This document shows, in pieces, positions 55,848 to 64,000 of a stretch of 64,000 nucleotides of DNA. Under the pieces are notes generated by a model that worked only from the letters and a program-made list of their open reading frames with translations, was not told the DNA's origin and made no database searches. Both the position numbers and the translations under genes were made by a program. Each line of letters opens with the position of its first letter. The stretch's first letter is position 1. The DNA comes from Arthonia radiata (lineage: Eukaryota > Ascomycota > Arthoniomycetes > Arthoniales > Arthoniaceae): the NCBI GenBank assembly GCA_002989075.1, contig PSQN01000012.1, positions 682,001 through 746,000 of the forward strand, written 5' to 3'.

Positions 55848-56296
55848 TATAACGCTAGTCGCTAGGTAAACCGAACTAAAGCTTACTTACTTTATATACT
55901 TATCGACCTTAGTAGTAAGTATCTTGTGTACTAGAGACTAAAAGATAGGAGAAGTAAGATAGATTATAAAAAGTAAGAGAGACTTAACTAAGTAAATAAA
56001 AGATAAAGTATATTACTTAAATATAGTTAAGAAACTTATATTAAAATATTAAGTTAATAGACTAAAGTTTATTCTAAGATCGACTATTAGTTTAACTATA
56101 TAGTTTAAGGTATATAAGTATATTTCTCTGTGTCTAACAGTTTTAATAGCTCCTCTGTTGTAATATTGGGATCCTATTGCGATATAGCGACGTCGCCGAC
56201 GTTGCCGAGTCGGAGTCGTTGGGTATGCTGTATGACGCTCTAATGAGGCTAGCTGCGTTCAGCCTTATACTAGCCGGATGTAGTAAGACTGTAACA
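55848..56296 (-). repeat. Right LTR (5' LTR of the element)
   Basis: 449 bases ending GACTGTAACA. It keeps more GC than the left copy (for example GACGTCGCCGACGTTGCCGA near 56188). Confidence 0.85.
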
Positions 56297-56301
56297 TTAA
56301 G
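56297..56301. repeat. Target-site duplication, right copy (TTAAG)
   Basis: Matches 49061-49065 exactly. A 5-bp duplication is usual for Ty3/Gypsy integration. Confidence 0.75.
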
Positions 56302-56716
56302 TATACTAAGTATACTTATAGCACTAAATTTAGCTTTATTATTTTTAATAGTATAGTTATAGCTATTTTCTTTTTAATAAATAAGTTAAATAGTAACAAA
56401 GCTCTATTTTTAATATTTTAAGTCTTTTAAGTAAAAATATACTTTTAAAATAAGTATAAGCTTATTTTAAATAATAAGTAAAGTAGTAAACTTAAAATAA
56501 TAATAATAGTAAGGTAAGGTAGTAATATACATATACAATATCCTTAATTTTAGTATATTCCTTACTATAAACTAGACTAGTATACTATGCGGTTGTGCGC
56601 GTATACGGACCACGTTGTCAGTCTTTTCAAGAAGAGCAGTAGACAGATTGGAATGCAGGATCTGGCTGACAAAACGCTCCCCAAGCGGCCCAGCATACTC
56701 GCCTGTACACGTAGTT

Positions 56717-57423
56717 TTATAGCGACCGGGAAGCTCGCGATCCCGTTTCGACTCGAATATGACGATCGCCTGGTTCGGCTGCGGCTGGTGATGGATAGAA
56801 ATCGTTGTCATCGAAACCGGCAAGACGAAACGAGGCCAGACACCAGCGATAACGCAGGGTCTGGTCTGCGGTGGGTAACTTGGTGCCCTCAAACAAAGTT
56901 CGAACGTTACGGGTGCCCTCAGTTGGTTCGAAACTTCGAGCTGGTTCGCCGCTGCCGGGGATCCGAGGCTTCGCGTCAGCATGAGTACAGACGAGTCTGT
57001 CACCAAAATCATTACGTGTCTGCTCCAGCTGTTCGAAGCTGGCCAATTTAATTAGCTGAACGTCGATCATAAAGGATATGGACATGGTATTTACCACCCT
57101 TTACATATCTCCTAGAATATAGACAGAGTACTCAAAGCCAGCAACCATGATGCATGGCTAGCCACTTCAGCAGCAGGTACATCATGGTTACATATAGCGG
57201 ACATCCTTATCGAGCGCCTCTTACCAAGTAAAGTATTAATAAAAGCCTCCAGCCACGTCCTTCGACAATCTAAACACTGTGGTCGTAATGTAGCGATATT
57301 AATTAAGCCGTCTTCCTTGTGCCCACAATGAGCGCTTGGATGACCACATGCACGACCTCCTAGTGCCTGCTTCCATGCTGATGCTTGCCGAGCGCAAGGT
57401 ACACAGAACATGACTACGCCCAC
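56717..57423 (-). pseudogene. Family 1 ('LRYRW') copy D, truncated, at the island edge
   Basis: Minus-strand copy. 57423-57112 encodes block 1: MFCVPCARQASAWKQALGGR, HCGHKEDGLINIATLRPQC, LDC, ICNHDVPAAEVASHASWLL. After a short gap (probably an intron with acceptor CGTTCAG near 57055), 57050-56717 encodes block 2: FGDRLVCTHADAKPRIPGSG, LPTADQTLRYRWCLASFRLA, YPSPAAAEPGDR. It stops at 56717; block 3 is absent, and the acidic head is absent upstream, where a pyrimidine-rich tract begins. Each remaining block is open, so it is either a short recent gene or a truncated copy cut by the AT-rich island on one side. Confidence 0.6.
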
Positions 57424-57690
57424 CCCCGGACCCCAACAGCCACCTAACCCCTTTCCCCTCCCCTCCCCTACTTTCTCCTATCCTCTTCCTATCTCCGGGG
57501 GCTCGTCCACTCCCGCGCCCGCTTCTTCCTGTCCTTCATATCCCCTTTATGAAGACTCCCCTTCCCCGTTTCCCTCACAGATTTCCCCCGCCGCTTCGGC
57601 CTCTCCTCCACCTCCCCCCCCCCCCCCCCCCCCCCCCCCCCCTTTTCCCTCCTCCTCTCTCCGCCGCCCGCTCGACCGTCCCTGGTACGC
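57424..57690. repeat. Pyrimidine-rich tract with a 29-nt poly-C run
   Basis: The plus strand from about 57415 to 57670 is almost all C and T, with an unbroken C run at 57614-57642. A plus-strand frame through it (57410-57772) encodes Pro/Ser low-complexity sequence only. Run length may be unreliable in the assembly. Confidence 0.8.
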
Positions 57691-57724
57691 CGACTGCGCC
57701 GCTGCTGCTTCCGGACCAGGGTGG

Positions 57725-58006
57725 TCATACTCCATAGGCCCAGGCCCGTGCTTGTGTTTGGGATGCAGATGAACAGCGTTCATCGCCGCTGTGAGGTCGT
57801 CGCGGACGGGGTGGGACACTGGTTGCGCGGGCTCCGCGCTGGTCCTTCATGTCAATATTGTTGGCGCGGCGGTATTCGGGGTCGACATAGGCGCGCACGG
57901 CGTTGGCGTGCTCTTTATCACTGAGCCACTTACCGTCCTCGTCGAGGAAGCCGGGGAGGATGCGCTCGACGCCTTGATCGTCAATGTAGGTCTCGTCTCG
58001 GGGCAT
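57725..58006 (-). CDS. Small hypothetical protein, 93 residues
   Basis: Frame from ATG 58006: MPRDETYIDDQGVERILPGF, then LDEDGKWLSDKEHANAVRAY and VDPEYRRANNIDMKDQRG, a compact charged sequence that looks like real protein. The last 45 residues are low complexity (Arg/Pro/Ser), and a splice before them into another frame is possible. The same frame is open upstream to 58255, so an earlier start cannot be excluded. No known family. Confidence 0.45.
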   Translation of the reverse strand: MPRDETYIDDQGVERILPGFLDEDGKWLSDKEHANAVRAYVDPEYRRANNIDMKDQRGARATSVPPRPRRPHSGDERCSSASQTQARAWAYGV

Positions 58007-59142
58007 TGTGTTTTGCGGCTTTACGATTGTGAGCGCTGCGGTAAGAGGGGCGTTGGGTTTGAGAGCGAATTGAGCATAGAGTGTGCGTGTAGTCTTATAG
58101 GCGCTATTGCTATTGCGTTTGGTGTAGTAGAGTGGTTGAAACGTGGCACGTGTACCGGCGACTGCGATAGGTGAGGACGGATGGCTAGCTTGCTTTGCGG
58201 AGTATGTAGTAATATGTTGTTGAAGATATATGGGGCGCATCTGGGGGTTAATCAATTTGAACAGTATGAGCGAGCTTCCACGCTAGAGTCTTGAAGCCAT
58301 GTGACGTAAATGAGGGTAGCTTTGCGGCTTTCAGCATTAGGGTAGTGTGTGGAAAAGCATCGGGTTATTTAGGTGTCCTCGATAAAAAGCTTCTCTTACA
58401 AGCGGTGGATTCGAAGACAATCTATGGATCCAAATTGCCCGAAACGACCCGCCCCAAGGTTGGCGACTTGAATCCACCGCGGGGTGACAAGAGGTGGACT
58501 TGTTGTTTCGTCCGAGACGGTCATGGACTTCTGTTGCGTGCTACCTTTGTCCGTGGCTAACAACGTGTAACAATGTCTGCTGCGATGCTTGCTCAGATCG
58601 ATCGACCTAGACGCTTGTGTAGTAGTGTTGAGGGCCTTTTGCGCGATGCATCAATTGATTTCGCACTTACCTCTTAGCGTAAGTTATGTCCTCTTGTATG
58701 AATTCGCACAGATGCATTTTGGATCATCGAGGGCTGTCCTTTGTTGATGAATGATATCCGCCCGAGTCACAGAAACCATATGAGAGAGCAAGTGCAACAA
58801 GAGTCCGCTCACACAATCGCGTGTACTTCTCTCAGGTTATCTTGCACGTCTGTAGGCGAGTCTGTGGACGGGTCGATCCGTCATATGTACGGCTTCATCT
58901 TGATGTATCCTACCTTATTGCATTCAGTGTGATCGCTTACCGTACCGTGCAGTTCGAGCAGTCACACAGGACCACGGACGCAGACAAACGATTCTTCGCC
59001 GTGTGATCTGTACATTCATTTGCTTTCCCGCATGGCCGATCTCGCTATTGCACATATACCCAGTCGCCAGACGCCTTCCGGAAATGCTGTTCTACGCTCT
59101 GCCATCCTTTTCATATAACGCCTTCTGAACCATTGCATGGTG
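58007..59142. other. Intergenic
   Basis: About 1.1 kb between the small ORF and the Tre1-like gene. ORFs of 60-90 codons are present but none is recognisable. No RNA gene seen. Confidence 0.45.
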
Positions 59143-62100
59143 TCAGTGGGCAAGCCGCCATCCAGCCCACCTTATTGCGCTCGCAGCAACCTCTACAGCC
59201 TTTCTTGTGCCATTCCAGTCGCCTTCTTCGAACGCTTCTCTGACGCCTGGAAATGGCTGGTTCGAGCCAGACTTCCACTTCCTCGGACCATGCAAGACAT
59301 GTTTAAATTGTGGGGCGTACGGCAGCCCGTATCCTTGCTCGTCAGCGCGCCTCTGCTTCGGCGGCTCTGGAGTCTCAGGGTGCACTGGTGAGTCAGGGCG
59401 CATCAGTACCGTCCCATTCTGGTTCGTCGTGGAGTAGTCGTCATCATCATCAGAAGGATTCACGCCGTCTGGCAGTGGTAAGTCAAGTAGGTGGGATTCG
59501 AACTGCCCAATCTGCTGATTATGCGCCACACGCCTCACTGCGAGCTCCCGCGGCTCACCTAGGCTGTTGAATCCGCCGTCGCCGCCACCTCCGAACAAAC
59601 CTCCATTACTGGCTTGATCGCCGCCCATGAGACTTGCGCTGCCGCTACCTCCATTGCCGCCGCCTTCAGAGGGTTGCATGATCTCGCCCATAGACGCCAG
59701 ATAGCCGGCAGTCCATGTGTTGAAGCCTTCGACGCGCCGCGCCATGCCTTCGACTGAGTTACGTAGAATGTGAAGACCGAAGATCTGGTCGACTTCTGCG
59801 TCATCGTTTTTGGTGTTTGCATGTAAGTCAGAGATCAAGTCGGCGATATCGGCGTTGATGGAGGTGGCGTAGTGGCTGAGATCGAGTGGGAGGATGGGAT
59901 TATCTGAGAGCTCGTAGAGTAAAACAGCGACCAGCTGGGCGAGGAGAGTGTGGTAGACGAAGCCTGGGTCGCCGTGAGTGGTAAGCCACGTGAGCGTATC
60001 GTGGCAAGAACCTTTAGGAAAAGCGACAGGTGTTTGTTGAAAGATGGAGGCGGCATTTGAGCCGGATGGTGCACGGTCCGCTTCTCGAGAGGACGTGAAG
60101 GAGAGGTCAAGCGCGGATATGCCGGCTAGGTCGTGAAACGGGAGATAATCACCAAGTGAAGTAGGCAAGGATTCGAGGTCGGAGCGCGAGGCATTCCATG
60201 TTTCGAGTAAAGAGGTATTGGTGCTGGGATCGATTATGCGGGCTAAGCTGTCGTGCAACACTGAACGAAACAGGGGTGAGCCACGCGCTTTGAGCTGATT
60301 GCCATACACCGCTGCGCCGAGATTGATGTAGGATAGACCACGGAGGCGCATTTCCGCCTGACGAGCCTCAACGTGCTCGCAGCTGCCGGCCGCATTGTAC
60401 TCGCCGGCGTCCCAAGATGCAAATACGAGAGTACGGCGGGGTCGCCAGTTGTTCTGAGCAAGGCGCCCGAAAAGCCGCACCACTTCCATAAGGATGGCAG
60501 TTCCGGAGCCGGGTTGCGTCGCGCCAAAGCACAAAGCGTCGCGAGGAGCAGAAATGTAGATGGGGTCCAAAGGCTGCTCTGTGCCTCGAAGTGAGGCGAG
60601 AACATTGCGAATGGTCTGCTTATCAGATTCGTCGTGGTGATTTTGGAGGTTGATACGAGGCGAAGCGGAGGACGTTGCGTTGCCGGTCCAGTAGGCTATT
60701 CTGGGAATCGCGCCACACATGTTGTCCGGGAGTGGCGTGCCGACATCTTGAATAGCTTTGAGCAGAGGTTCGGCGTCGCGCCAGGCCAGAGGTAGGGAGG
60801 GAATAGAGGGCAGGCTGGACATGTTGACATGATTGAGGCGGACCGCATCTGGTGTTGACGGGAAGCCAGGGGTGAGCACATCGCCGAGTACGCGATTGTG
60901 AAGTGCTACGGAGGTACGGTGGACACTTGAATGATCACGCCACGGATCGTCCGGGGGAGAGTGAGGTGTATCAACTTCAGCAGGTCCATCCTCAGCTGGA
61001 TCAGAGTACACAAGGACACCGATACAACCGGCTTCTTTCGCTGCTGCGATCTTCAAAGATACATCAGGCTGCGGCCCGTAATGTCGGACTAGAGCAATCG
61101 AGCCATCCGTGTAGACGTCGTGGTTTCTTAGCCACTCGAAATCCTCTTGGGATCCGTAGTTGGCGTACACAAGCGGTCCAGTAGCCTCACCAGAGTATGA
61201 ATAAGGCTGAAAGGCTGGCGATTGATGTCGAGCCAAGCTCGCCGTCTGACCGGGATGCACGGTAGAAATCAAATCCTCGGTGACAACCTCCTCGTCAAGT
61301 ACAGACTCCCATCGCCTCTCTTCAGGCTCAACGATAGCGACACGCCGGCCCTCATTGTTAGGTTTCGGGAAGTTCATGTATATCTCGAAGTCCTCCTGGT
61401 AGACAGAGTCCATCTTATTCTGGACAAAATGGTCCTCAATCCACTGAGCCAGGAAAAAGTCGCCACGTGTACCGGCGATATGATCGTCGAAGGAGAGCTC
61501 GCGGAGGTGTGATTCAATCTTGGAGGGATCGACTTGTCGGATGAGAAAGTCTCGTATCGAGTCCGGCTCGAAGCGCATTCCGCCCATGACGCTTCGCGAG
61601 GGCATGACTTTCATGACAATGAGCAAATATATTACGCCTGCAATGATTAGAAGCGCGACTAGACGGGCCACAATGGGCCATGATACGGAACTTCTTTCAG
61701 GCAAGGGAATTCGTGGGAATCGTTCTCGGAGCGAGCTGAAGATGGAAATGTTCGGGAAGCGTGGCAGATGCAGGCTCGAAAAGGTCGACGTGACGCTGGC
61801 TATACGTTTCTGGAATTCTCTTCGCATTCTTGCTCTTTGCTGCGCACGACGCTCTTGCTCTGCGTCCTCAACCTCCATCTCGTCCAATTGGTGTCGCAGC
61901 CCTTGGCCCTCCTCGTCTTCATCTTCTGTCACCTCTGGACTCGTAAGAGCGCTGTCGTAACTGGAGCGCTCCGATTCGACCGTTGGCGCCTGATAGTGTC
62001 CTCTGCTGTCACGACCTCGTCTCGTGGCGGTATGGCCGCTGCTGCTCGCCTGTGCAGCTTGGCGGCCGAGCAGCCCCTGTCTTTCGGCGTCATGGCTGAT

Positions 62101-62205
62101 CTCCTCAGCACCACGATGACTGGCGGATGAGGATGGTCTTGAAGAAATTGCCTCTTCGTATGTCGGAATTGGGAGCGAGTCGTATTTCTCGGAGGCTTTA
62201 GACAT
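59143..62205 (-). CDS. Tre1/transferrin-receptor-like type II membrane protein, inactive M28 peptidase fold
   Basis: Intronless, 1020 residues. Cytosolic head of about 175 residues with LPIPTYEEAISSR, a possible ubiquitin-ligase-adaptor binding motif, and an acidic stretch. One membrane segment lies near 178-200 (IVARLVALLIIAGVIYLLIV). Then comes the ectodomain: PA-like region (ATGPLVYANYGSQEDFEWL), M28 peptidase-like region and a C-terminal dimerisation-like region. Compared with glutamate carboxypeptidase II, most zinc ligands are replaced: the His-Asp motif reads ISAPRDALCFGATQPGSG, the Glu pair reads WDAGEYNAAGS, and the Asp motif reads YINLGAAV. The late His remains (SCHDTLTWLTTHGDP). 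Tre1/Tre2 of yeast, which lack activity and help sort metal transporters to the vacuole with Bsd2 and Rsp5, are the closest functional parallel. Confidence 0.88.
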   Translation of the reverse strand: MSKASEKYDSLPIPTYEEAISSRPSSSASHRGAEEISHDAERQGLLGRQAAQASSSGHTATRRGRDSRGHYQAPTVESERSSYDSALTSPEVTEDEDEEGQGLRHQLDEMEVEDAEQERRAQQRARMRREFQKRIASVTSTFSSLHLPRFPNISIFSSLRERFPRIPLPERSSVSWPIVARLVALLIIAGVIYLLIVMKVMPSRSVMGGMRFEPDSIRDFLIRQVDPSKIESHLRELSFDDHIAGTRGDFFLAQWIEDHFVQNKMDSVYQEDFEIYMNFPKPNNEGRRVAIVEPEERRWESVLDEEVVTEDLISTVHPGQTASLARHQSPAFQPYSYSGEATGPLVYANYGSQEDFEWLRNHDVYTDGSIALVRHYGPQPDVSLKIAAAKEAGCIGVLVYSDPAEDGPAEVDTPHSPPDDPWRDHSSVHRTSVALHNRVLGDVLTPGFPSTPDAVRLNHVNMSSLPSIPSLPLAWRDAEPLLKAIQDVGTPLPDNMCGAIPRIAYWTGNATSSASPRINLQNHHDESDKQTIRNVLASLRGTEQPLDPIYISAPRDALCFGATQPGSGTAILMEVVRLFGRLAQNNWRPRRTLVFASWDAGEYNAAGSCEHVEARQAEMRLRGLSYINLGAAVYGNQLKARGSPLFRSVLHDSLARIIDPSTNTSLLETWNASRSDLESLPTSLGDYLPFHDLAGISALDLSFTSSREADRAPSGSNAASIFQQTPVAFPKGSCHDTLTWLTTHGDPGFVYHTLLAQLVAVLLYELSDNPILPLDLSHYATSINADIADLISDLHANTKNDDAEVDQIFGLHILRNSVEGMARRVEGFNTWTAGYLASMGEIMQPSEGGGNGGSGSASLMGGDQASNGGLFGGGGDGGFNSLGEPRELAVRRVAHNQQIGQFESHLLDLPLPDGVNPSDDDDDYSTTNQNGTVLMRPDSPVHPETPEPPKQRRADEQGYGLPYAPQFKHVLHGPRKWKSGSNQPFPGVREAFEEGDWNGTRKAVEVAASAIRWAGWRLAH

Positions 62206-62657
62206 CTGTCTGGGAGGTGGAGGAAATGCTCATGAGGACGAGCGTTGCGATGGCGGGAAGGTCATAACGCGGTCGTTACTTTTGCGGCGGCCCAACAAAA
62301 CAGTGATGTGTACAGGTAATGAACGGCTAGGGAGGGATTCGATGAAGGCGATTCGAATGAGGTGGTGGTCTGGAAGCCTGCATCGACGGCTGGGATGAGG
62401 ACGTACTCCTATGCCTCACCAGCCTGGCCCAGCCCTAAAGTCCATCTTAGCTCCGGGGGAAGGATGTATGCCAAAGATGCGAGAACGAGAGCTCTTCCTT
62501 CTCCAGCAGACGTCTGACCACCCCGACAACTACCTTTCCACCTATCCCTGCTGTTGAAAGAATGAAGCGCGCTCTGAACATTCTGCGGCACTTTCAATCG
62601 GTTTATATGGGCCCAATGACTCGTCCATGAGCTGGAAGACCTGATATTAACTACAAC
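62206..62657. promoter_or_regulatory. Shared divergent promoter region
   Basis: 452 bases between start codons of the Tre1-like gene (-) and the SR140-like gene (+). No specific factor site can be claimed. Confidence 0.5.
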
Positions 62658-64000
62658 ATGAGTTCAAGGGAGACCAAGGAGAGTCAGTCCTCGTACACGC
62701 GTAAAAAGGAAGAAGAGGAGTCGAAGCGCGCAAAAGATCGAGCTGAGCGTGAAGCTGTTCTACATGAATTCACAAAGTACTTTGAAGAAGACGATGACGC
62801 AGAAGAGGCCTCCCGGACAGGCGACAAGCGACATCGAGCGCCAGGAGCCATGCTTAACAGCGGTCCTGGCAGCCTCGACAACGACCTCGGCTTCCGTCCG
62901 CCGCCAAAGAAGGCAAGAACGGGTGACACCCTGATCAGACAGAGCAGTGACGGGATGCGAAGTGGAAGAACGGCAAGCATATTGGCACTAGATGATGAAG
63001 ACGAATCGGAAACACACAGCAAGAATGCCAACAGGTCAGCAAAACAAGCAGCATCAAAGCCTACGCTGCAATTACAGGACCTACCGTTGGACGTTTCCGA
63101 GGCCAAAGTCAAAGGTCTGCTCCCAGAATCGCTCAACGTGCTGAGCGTACGGATCATTCCTCCCCCAAAAACTAATCAAGCAACTGGCGACCGTCGGTCA
63201 AACACCGCGATTGCGACGATCCATGCCGACACCAGCGGTCGTGACATGGACGACGCGATTCGACTTCTAGACAACAAGTACGTGGGCTACGGTCATCATC
63301 TCAAGATCTCCAGAGGTTTATCATCCACGGCGATGGAGTCACGTCTGACGAACCCTTCATCATTGCATTCAGCTTTGGTATCGAAGCCGTTTGGTGCGCG
63401 TGCTGTCACGAGAGATGCGCAGACTCATTCACTGTCCAGAGCACCGCCGCCTTCAGAGTACAGCGCCCGTATTGCCCCGCCTCAGTCCTATGCTCCGTCG
63501 AGAATGGATCCTCGAGAGAAGCACATTACAACTGAAATCAATATCGTCCCTCCTCCATCTCTTCATGAGCTCAAAGCGATACATCGGACCATCGAGGGTG
63601 TGCTGAGCATGGGTCCTCGATTCGAAGCACTCCTCATGAGCAGACCCGAGGTCCAGAATGATGAGAAGTGGGCATGGATTTGGGATGCGAGAAGTCAAGG
63701 CGGCGTTTACTACCGATGGCGTTTGTGGACCATTGTGACAGGCGCAGAGCAAGAAGGCAAACGGCAGGCCGTCGAGCAGCCTATTTTTGAGAACAACCTG
63801 GACTGGACAAGCGCTGGCAAGGATTTGCCCTTCGAATTCATCGAGCAAGTCGGCGACATCGCGCTTGACTCAGAGTACGACTCTGATGCGGAAGAAGAGT
63901 CAGACGACGAAGGTTTTGTGCGCAATAAGCGCTTTGATCGTGGCGGCATCAAGACCGGGCCGGGCGCTGAAGAGGACGTCAACGTCGGAACTTACCTGGA
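62658..64000 (+). CDS. SR140/U2SURP-like splicing factor, 3' part outside window
   Basis: Open frame of 447 codons from ATG 62658 with no intron so far, running off the window. The head is charged (KKEEEESKRAKDRAEREA). An RRM-like segment sits near residues 138-225 (TLQLQDLPLDVSEAKVKGLL, AIATIHADTSGRDMDDAI). A SURP-type module is near 300-360: LHELKAIHRTIEGVLSMGP, RFEALL, then WAWIWDARSQGGVYYRWRLW, as in U2SURP/SR140 proteins. An acidic stretch follows (SEYDSDAEEESDDEGF). The role inferred from the family is U2 snRNP-associated pre-mRNA splicing. A C-terminal CID-like domain would be expected beyond 64000. Confidence 0.82.
   Translation, partial: MSSRETKESQSSYTRKKEEEESKRAKDRAEREAVLHEFTKYFEEDDDAEEASRTGDKRHRAPGAMLNSGPGSLDNDLGFRPPPKKARTGDTLIRQSSDGMRSGRTASILALDDEDESETHSKNANRSAKQAASKPTLQLQDLPLDVSEAKVKGLLPESLNVLSVRIIPPPKTNQATGDRRSNTAIATIHADTSGRDMDDAIRLLDNKYVGYGHHLKISRGLSSTAMESRLTNPSSLHSALVSKPFGARAVTRDAQTHSLSRAPPPSEYSARIAPPQSYAPSRMDPREKHITTEINIVPPPSLHELKAIHRTIEGVLSMGPRFEALLMSRPEVQNDEKWAWIWDARSQGGVYYRWRLWTIVTGAEQEGKRQAVEQPIFENNLDWTSAGKDLPFEFIEQVGDIALDSEYDSDAEEESDDEGFVRNKRFDRGGIKTGPGAEEDVNVGTYL

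Larger units (their letters stand above)
49066..56296 (-). mobile_element. Ty3/Gypsy-type LTR retrotransposon fossil
   Basis: A 7.2-kb element bounded by two direct 449-bp LTRs and a 5-bp target duplication (TTAAG). Coding traces lie on the minus strand, so the right LTR is the 5' one: gag-like part toward 54.5-55.8 kb, reverse transcriptase near 52-53 kb (a trace of the YLDD-type motif is visible near 52.55 kb), and RNase H/integrase toward 50.5-52 kb. The element is structurally whole end to end but thoroughly broken, with very many interruptions and no long open frame. In the first 100 aligned LTR bases I count 14 differences, all transitions. RIP makes dating from LTR divergence unreliable; old is all I would say. 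Confidence 0.8.
47595..56580. other. AT-rich, RIP-like island
   Basis: About 9 kb in which G and C drop sharply and TA, AAT and TTA words dominate, with sharp edges to normal DNA on both sides. Differences between the two LTR copies inside are transitions, which is the mark of repeat-induced point mutation. Outside the LTR element (47595-49065 and 56302-56580) the AT-rich DNA continues, so the element went into an already present or older decayed repeat. No host gene is visible inside, and the longest open frames are under 90 codons. Confidence 0.85.

Noticed and set aside
57410-57772. 120-codon Pro-rich ORF through the pyrimidine tract
   Set aside because: Its composition is explained entirely by the C/T-rich DNA and the poly-C run.

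Overview
The window is nuclear DNA from a filamentous ascomycete, probably a Dothideomycete. The evidence is short GT-AG introns of about 45-80 nt, dense intron-bearing housekeeping genes with Pezizomycotina-type sequences (Def1, Gds1-like, Etr1, a hypervirulence-type Tudor protein), and a sharply bounded AT-rich block that looks RIP-mutated (repeat-induced point mutation, transition-biased, TpA-rich).

Layout. 1-11.3 kb is a conserved gene block: an F-BAR cytokinesis protein cut by the window start (-), the RNA polymerase II degradation factor Def1 (-), a Gds1-like winged-helix protein (+), a conserved fungal membrane protein (+) and a peroxisomal FAD amine/imino-acid oxidase (-). 11.3-33.5 kb is an accessory region made of decayed, rearranged copies of two multi-copy protein families that I cannot place in a named family. 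Family 1 is called here 'LRYRW' after its best conserved motif; copies lie near 13.0-16.0, 18.9-20.9, 21.9-24.0 and, on the minus strand, 56.7-57.4 kb. Family 2 joins an N-terminal RanBP2-like zinc finger, an acidic region, a GIY-YIG-type nuclease domain and several CxxC (GATA-like) fingers; copies or pieces lie near 14.6, 25.3-26.2, 26.5-27.6 and 27.7-29.6 kb. Short-period coding repeats (39, 78 and 87 bp, all multiples of three) are scattered in these copies.

33.6-43.7 kb is a second conserved block, all on the plus strand: the mitochondrial methyltransferase Oms1, TATA-binding protein (19 exons, including one of 4 nt), electron-transfer-flavoprotein:ubiquinone oxidoreductase, a Tudor-like hypervirulence-associated protein, and mitochondrial 2-enoyl thioester reductase Etr1. 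45.6-47.6 kb is a zinc-finger/ankyrin-type gene that runs into the AT-rich block and appears to lose its 3' part there. 47.6-56.6 kb is the AT-rich island, holding one Ty3/Gypsy-type LTR retrotransposon fossil with 449-bp LTRs and an intact 5-bp target duplication. 56.7-58.0 kb holds family 1 copy D, a pyrimidine-rich tract with a 29-nt poly-C run, and a small ORF. 59.1-64 kb returns to conserved genes: a transferrin-receptor/Tre1-like pseudo-peptidase (-) and, divergently, an SR140/U2SURP-like splicing factor (+) cut by the window end.

Functionally the conserved genes are a mixed housekeeping set: cytokinesis, transcription, splicing and mitochondrial respiration or fatty acid synthesis. They do not form a cluster with a common pathway. 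The parts most likely to be undescribed are the two accessory families and the extreme splicing structure of the TBP gene. Exon coordinates were built by hand from splice signals, reading frame and family similarity. No search was run.
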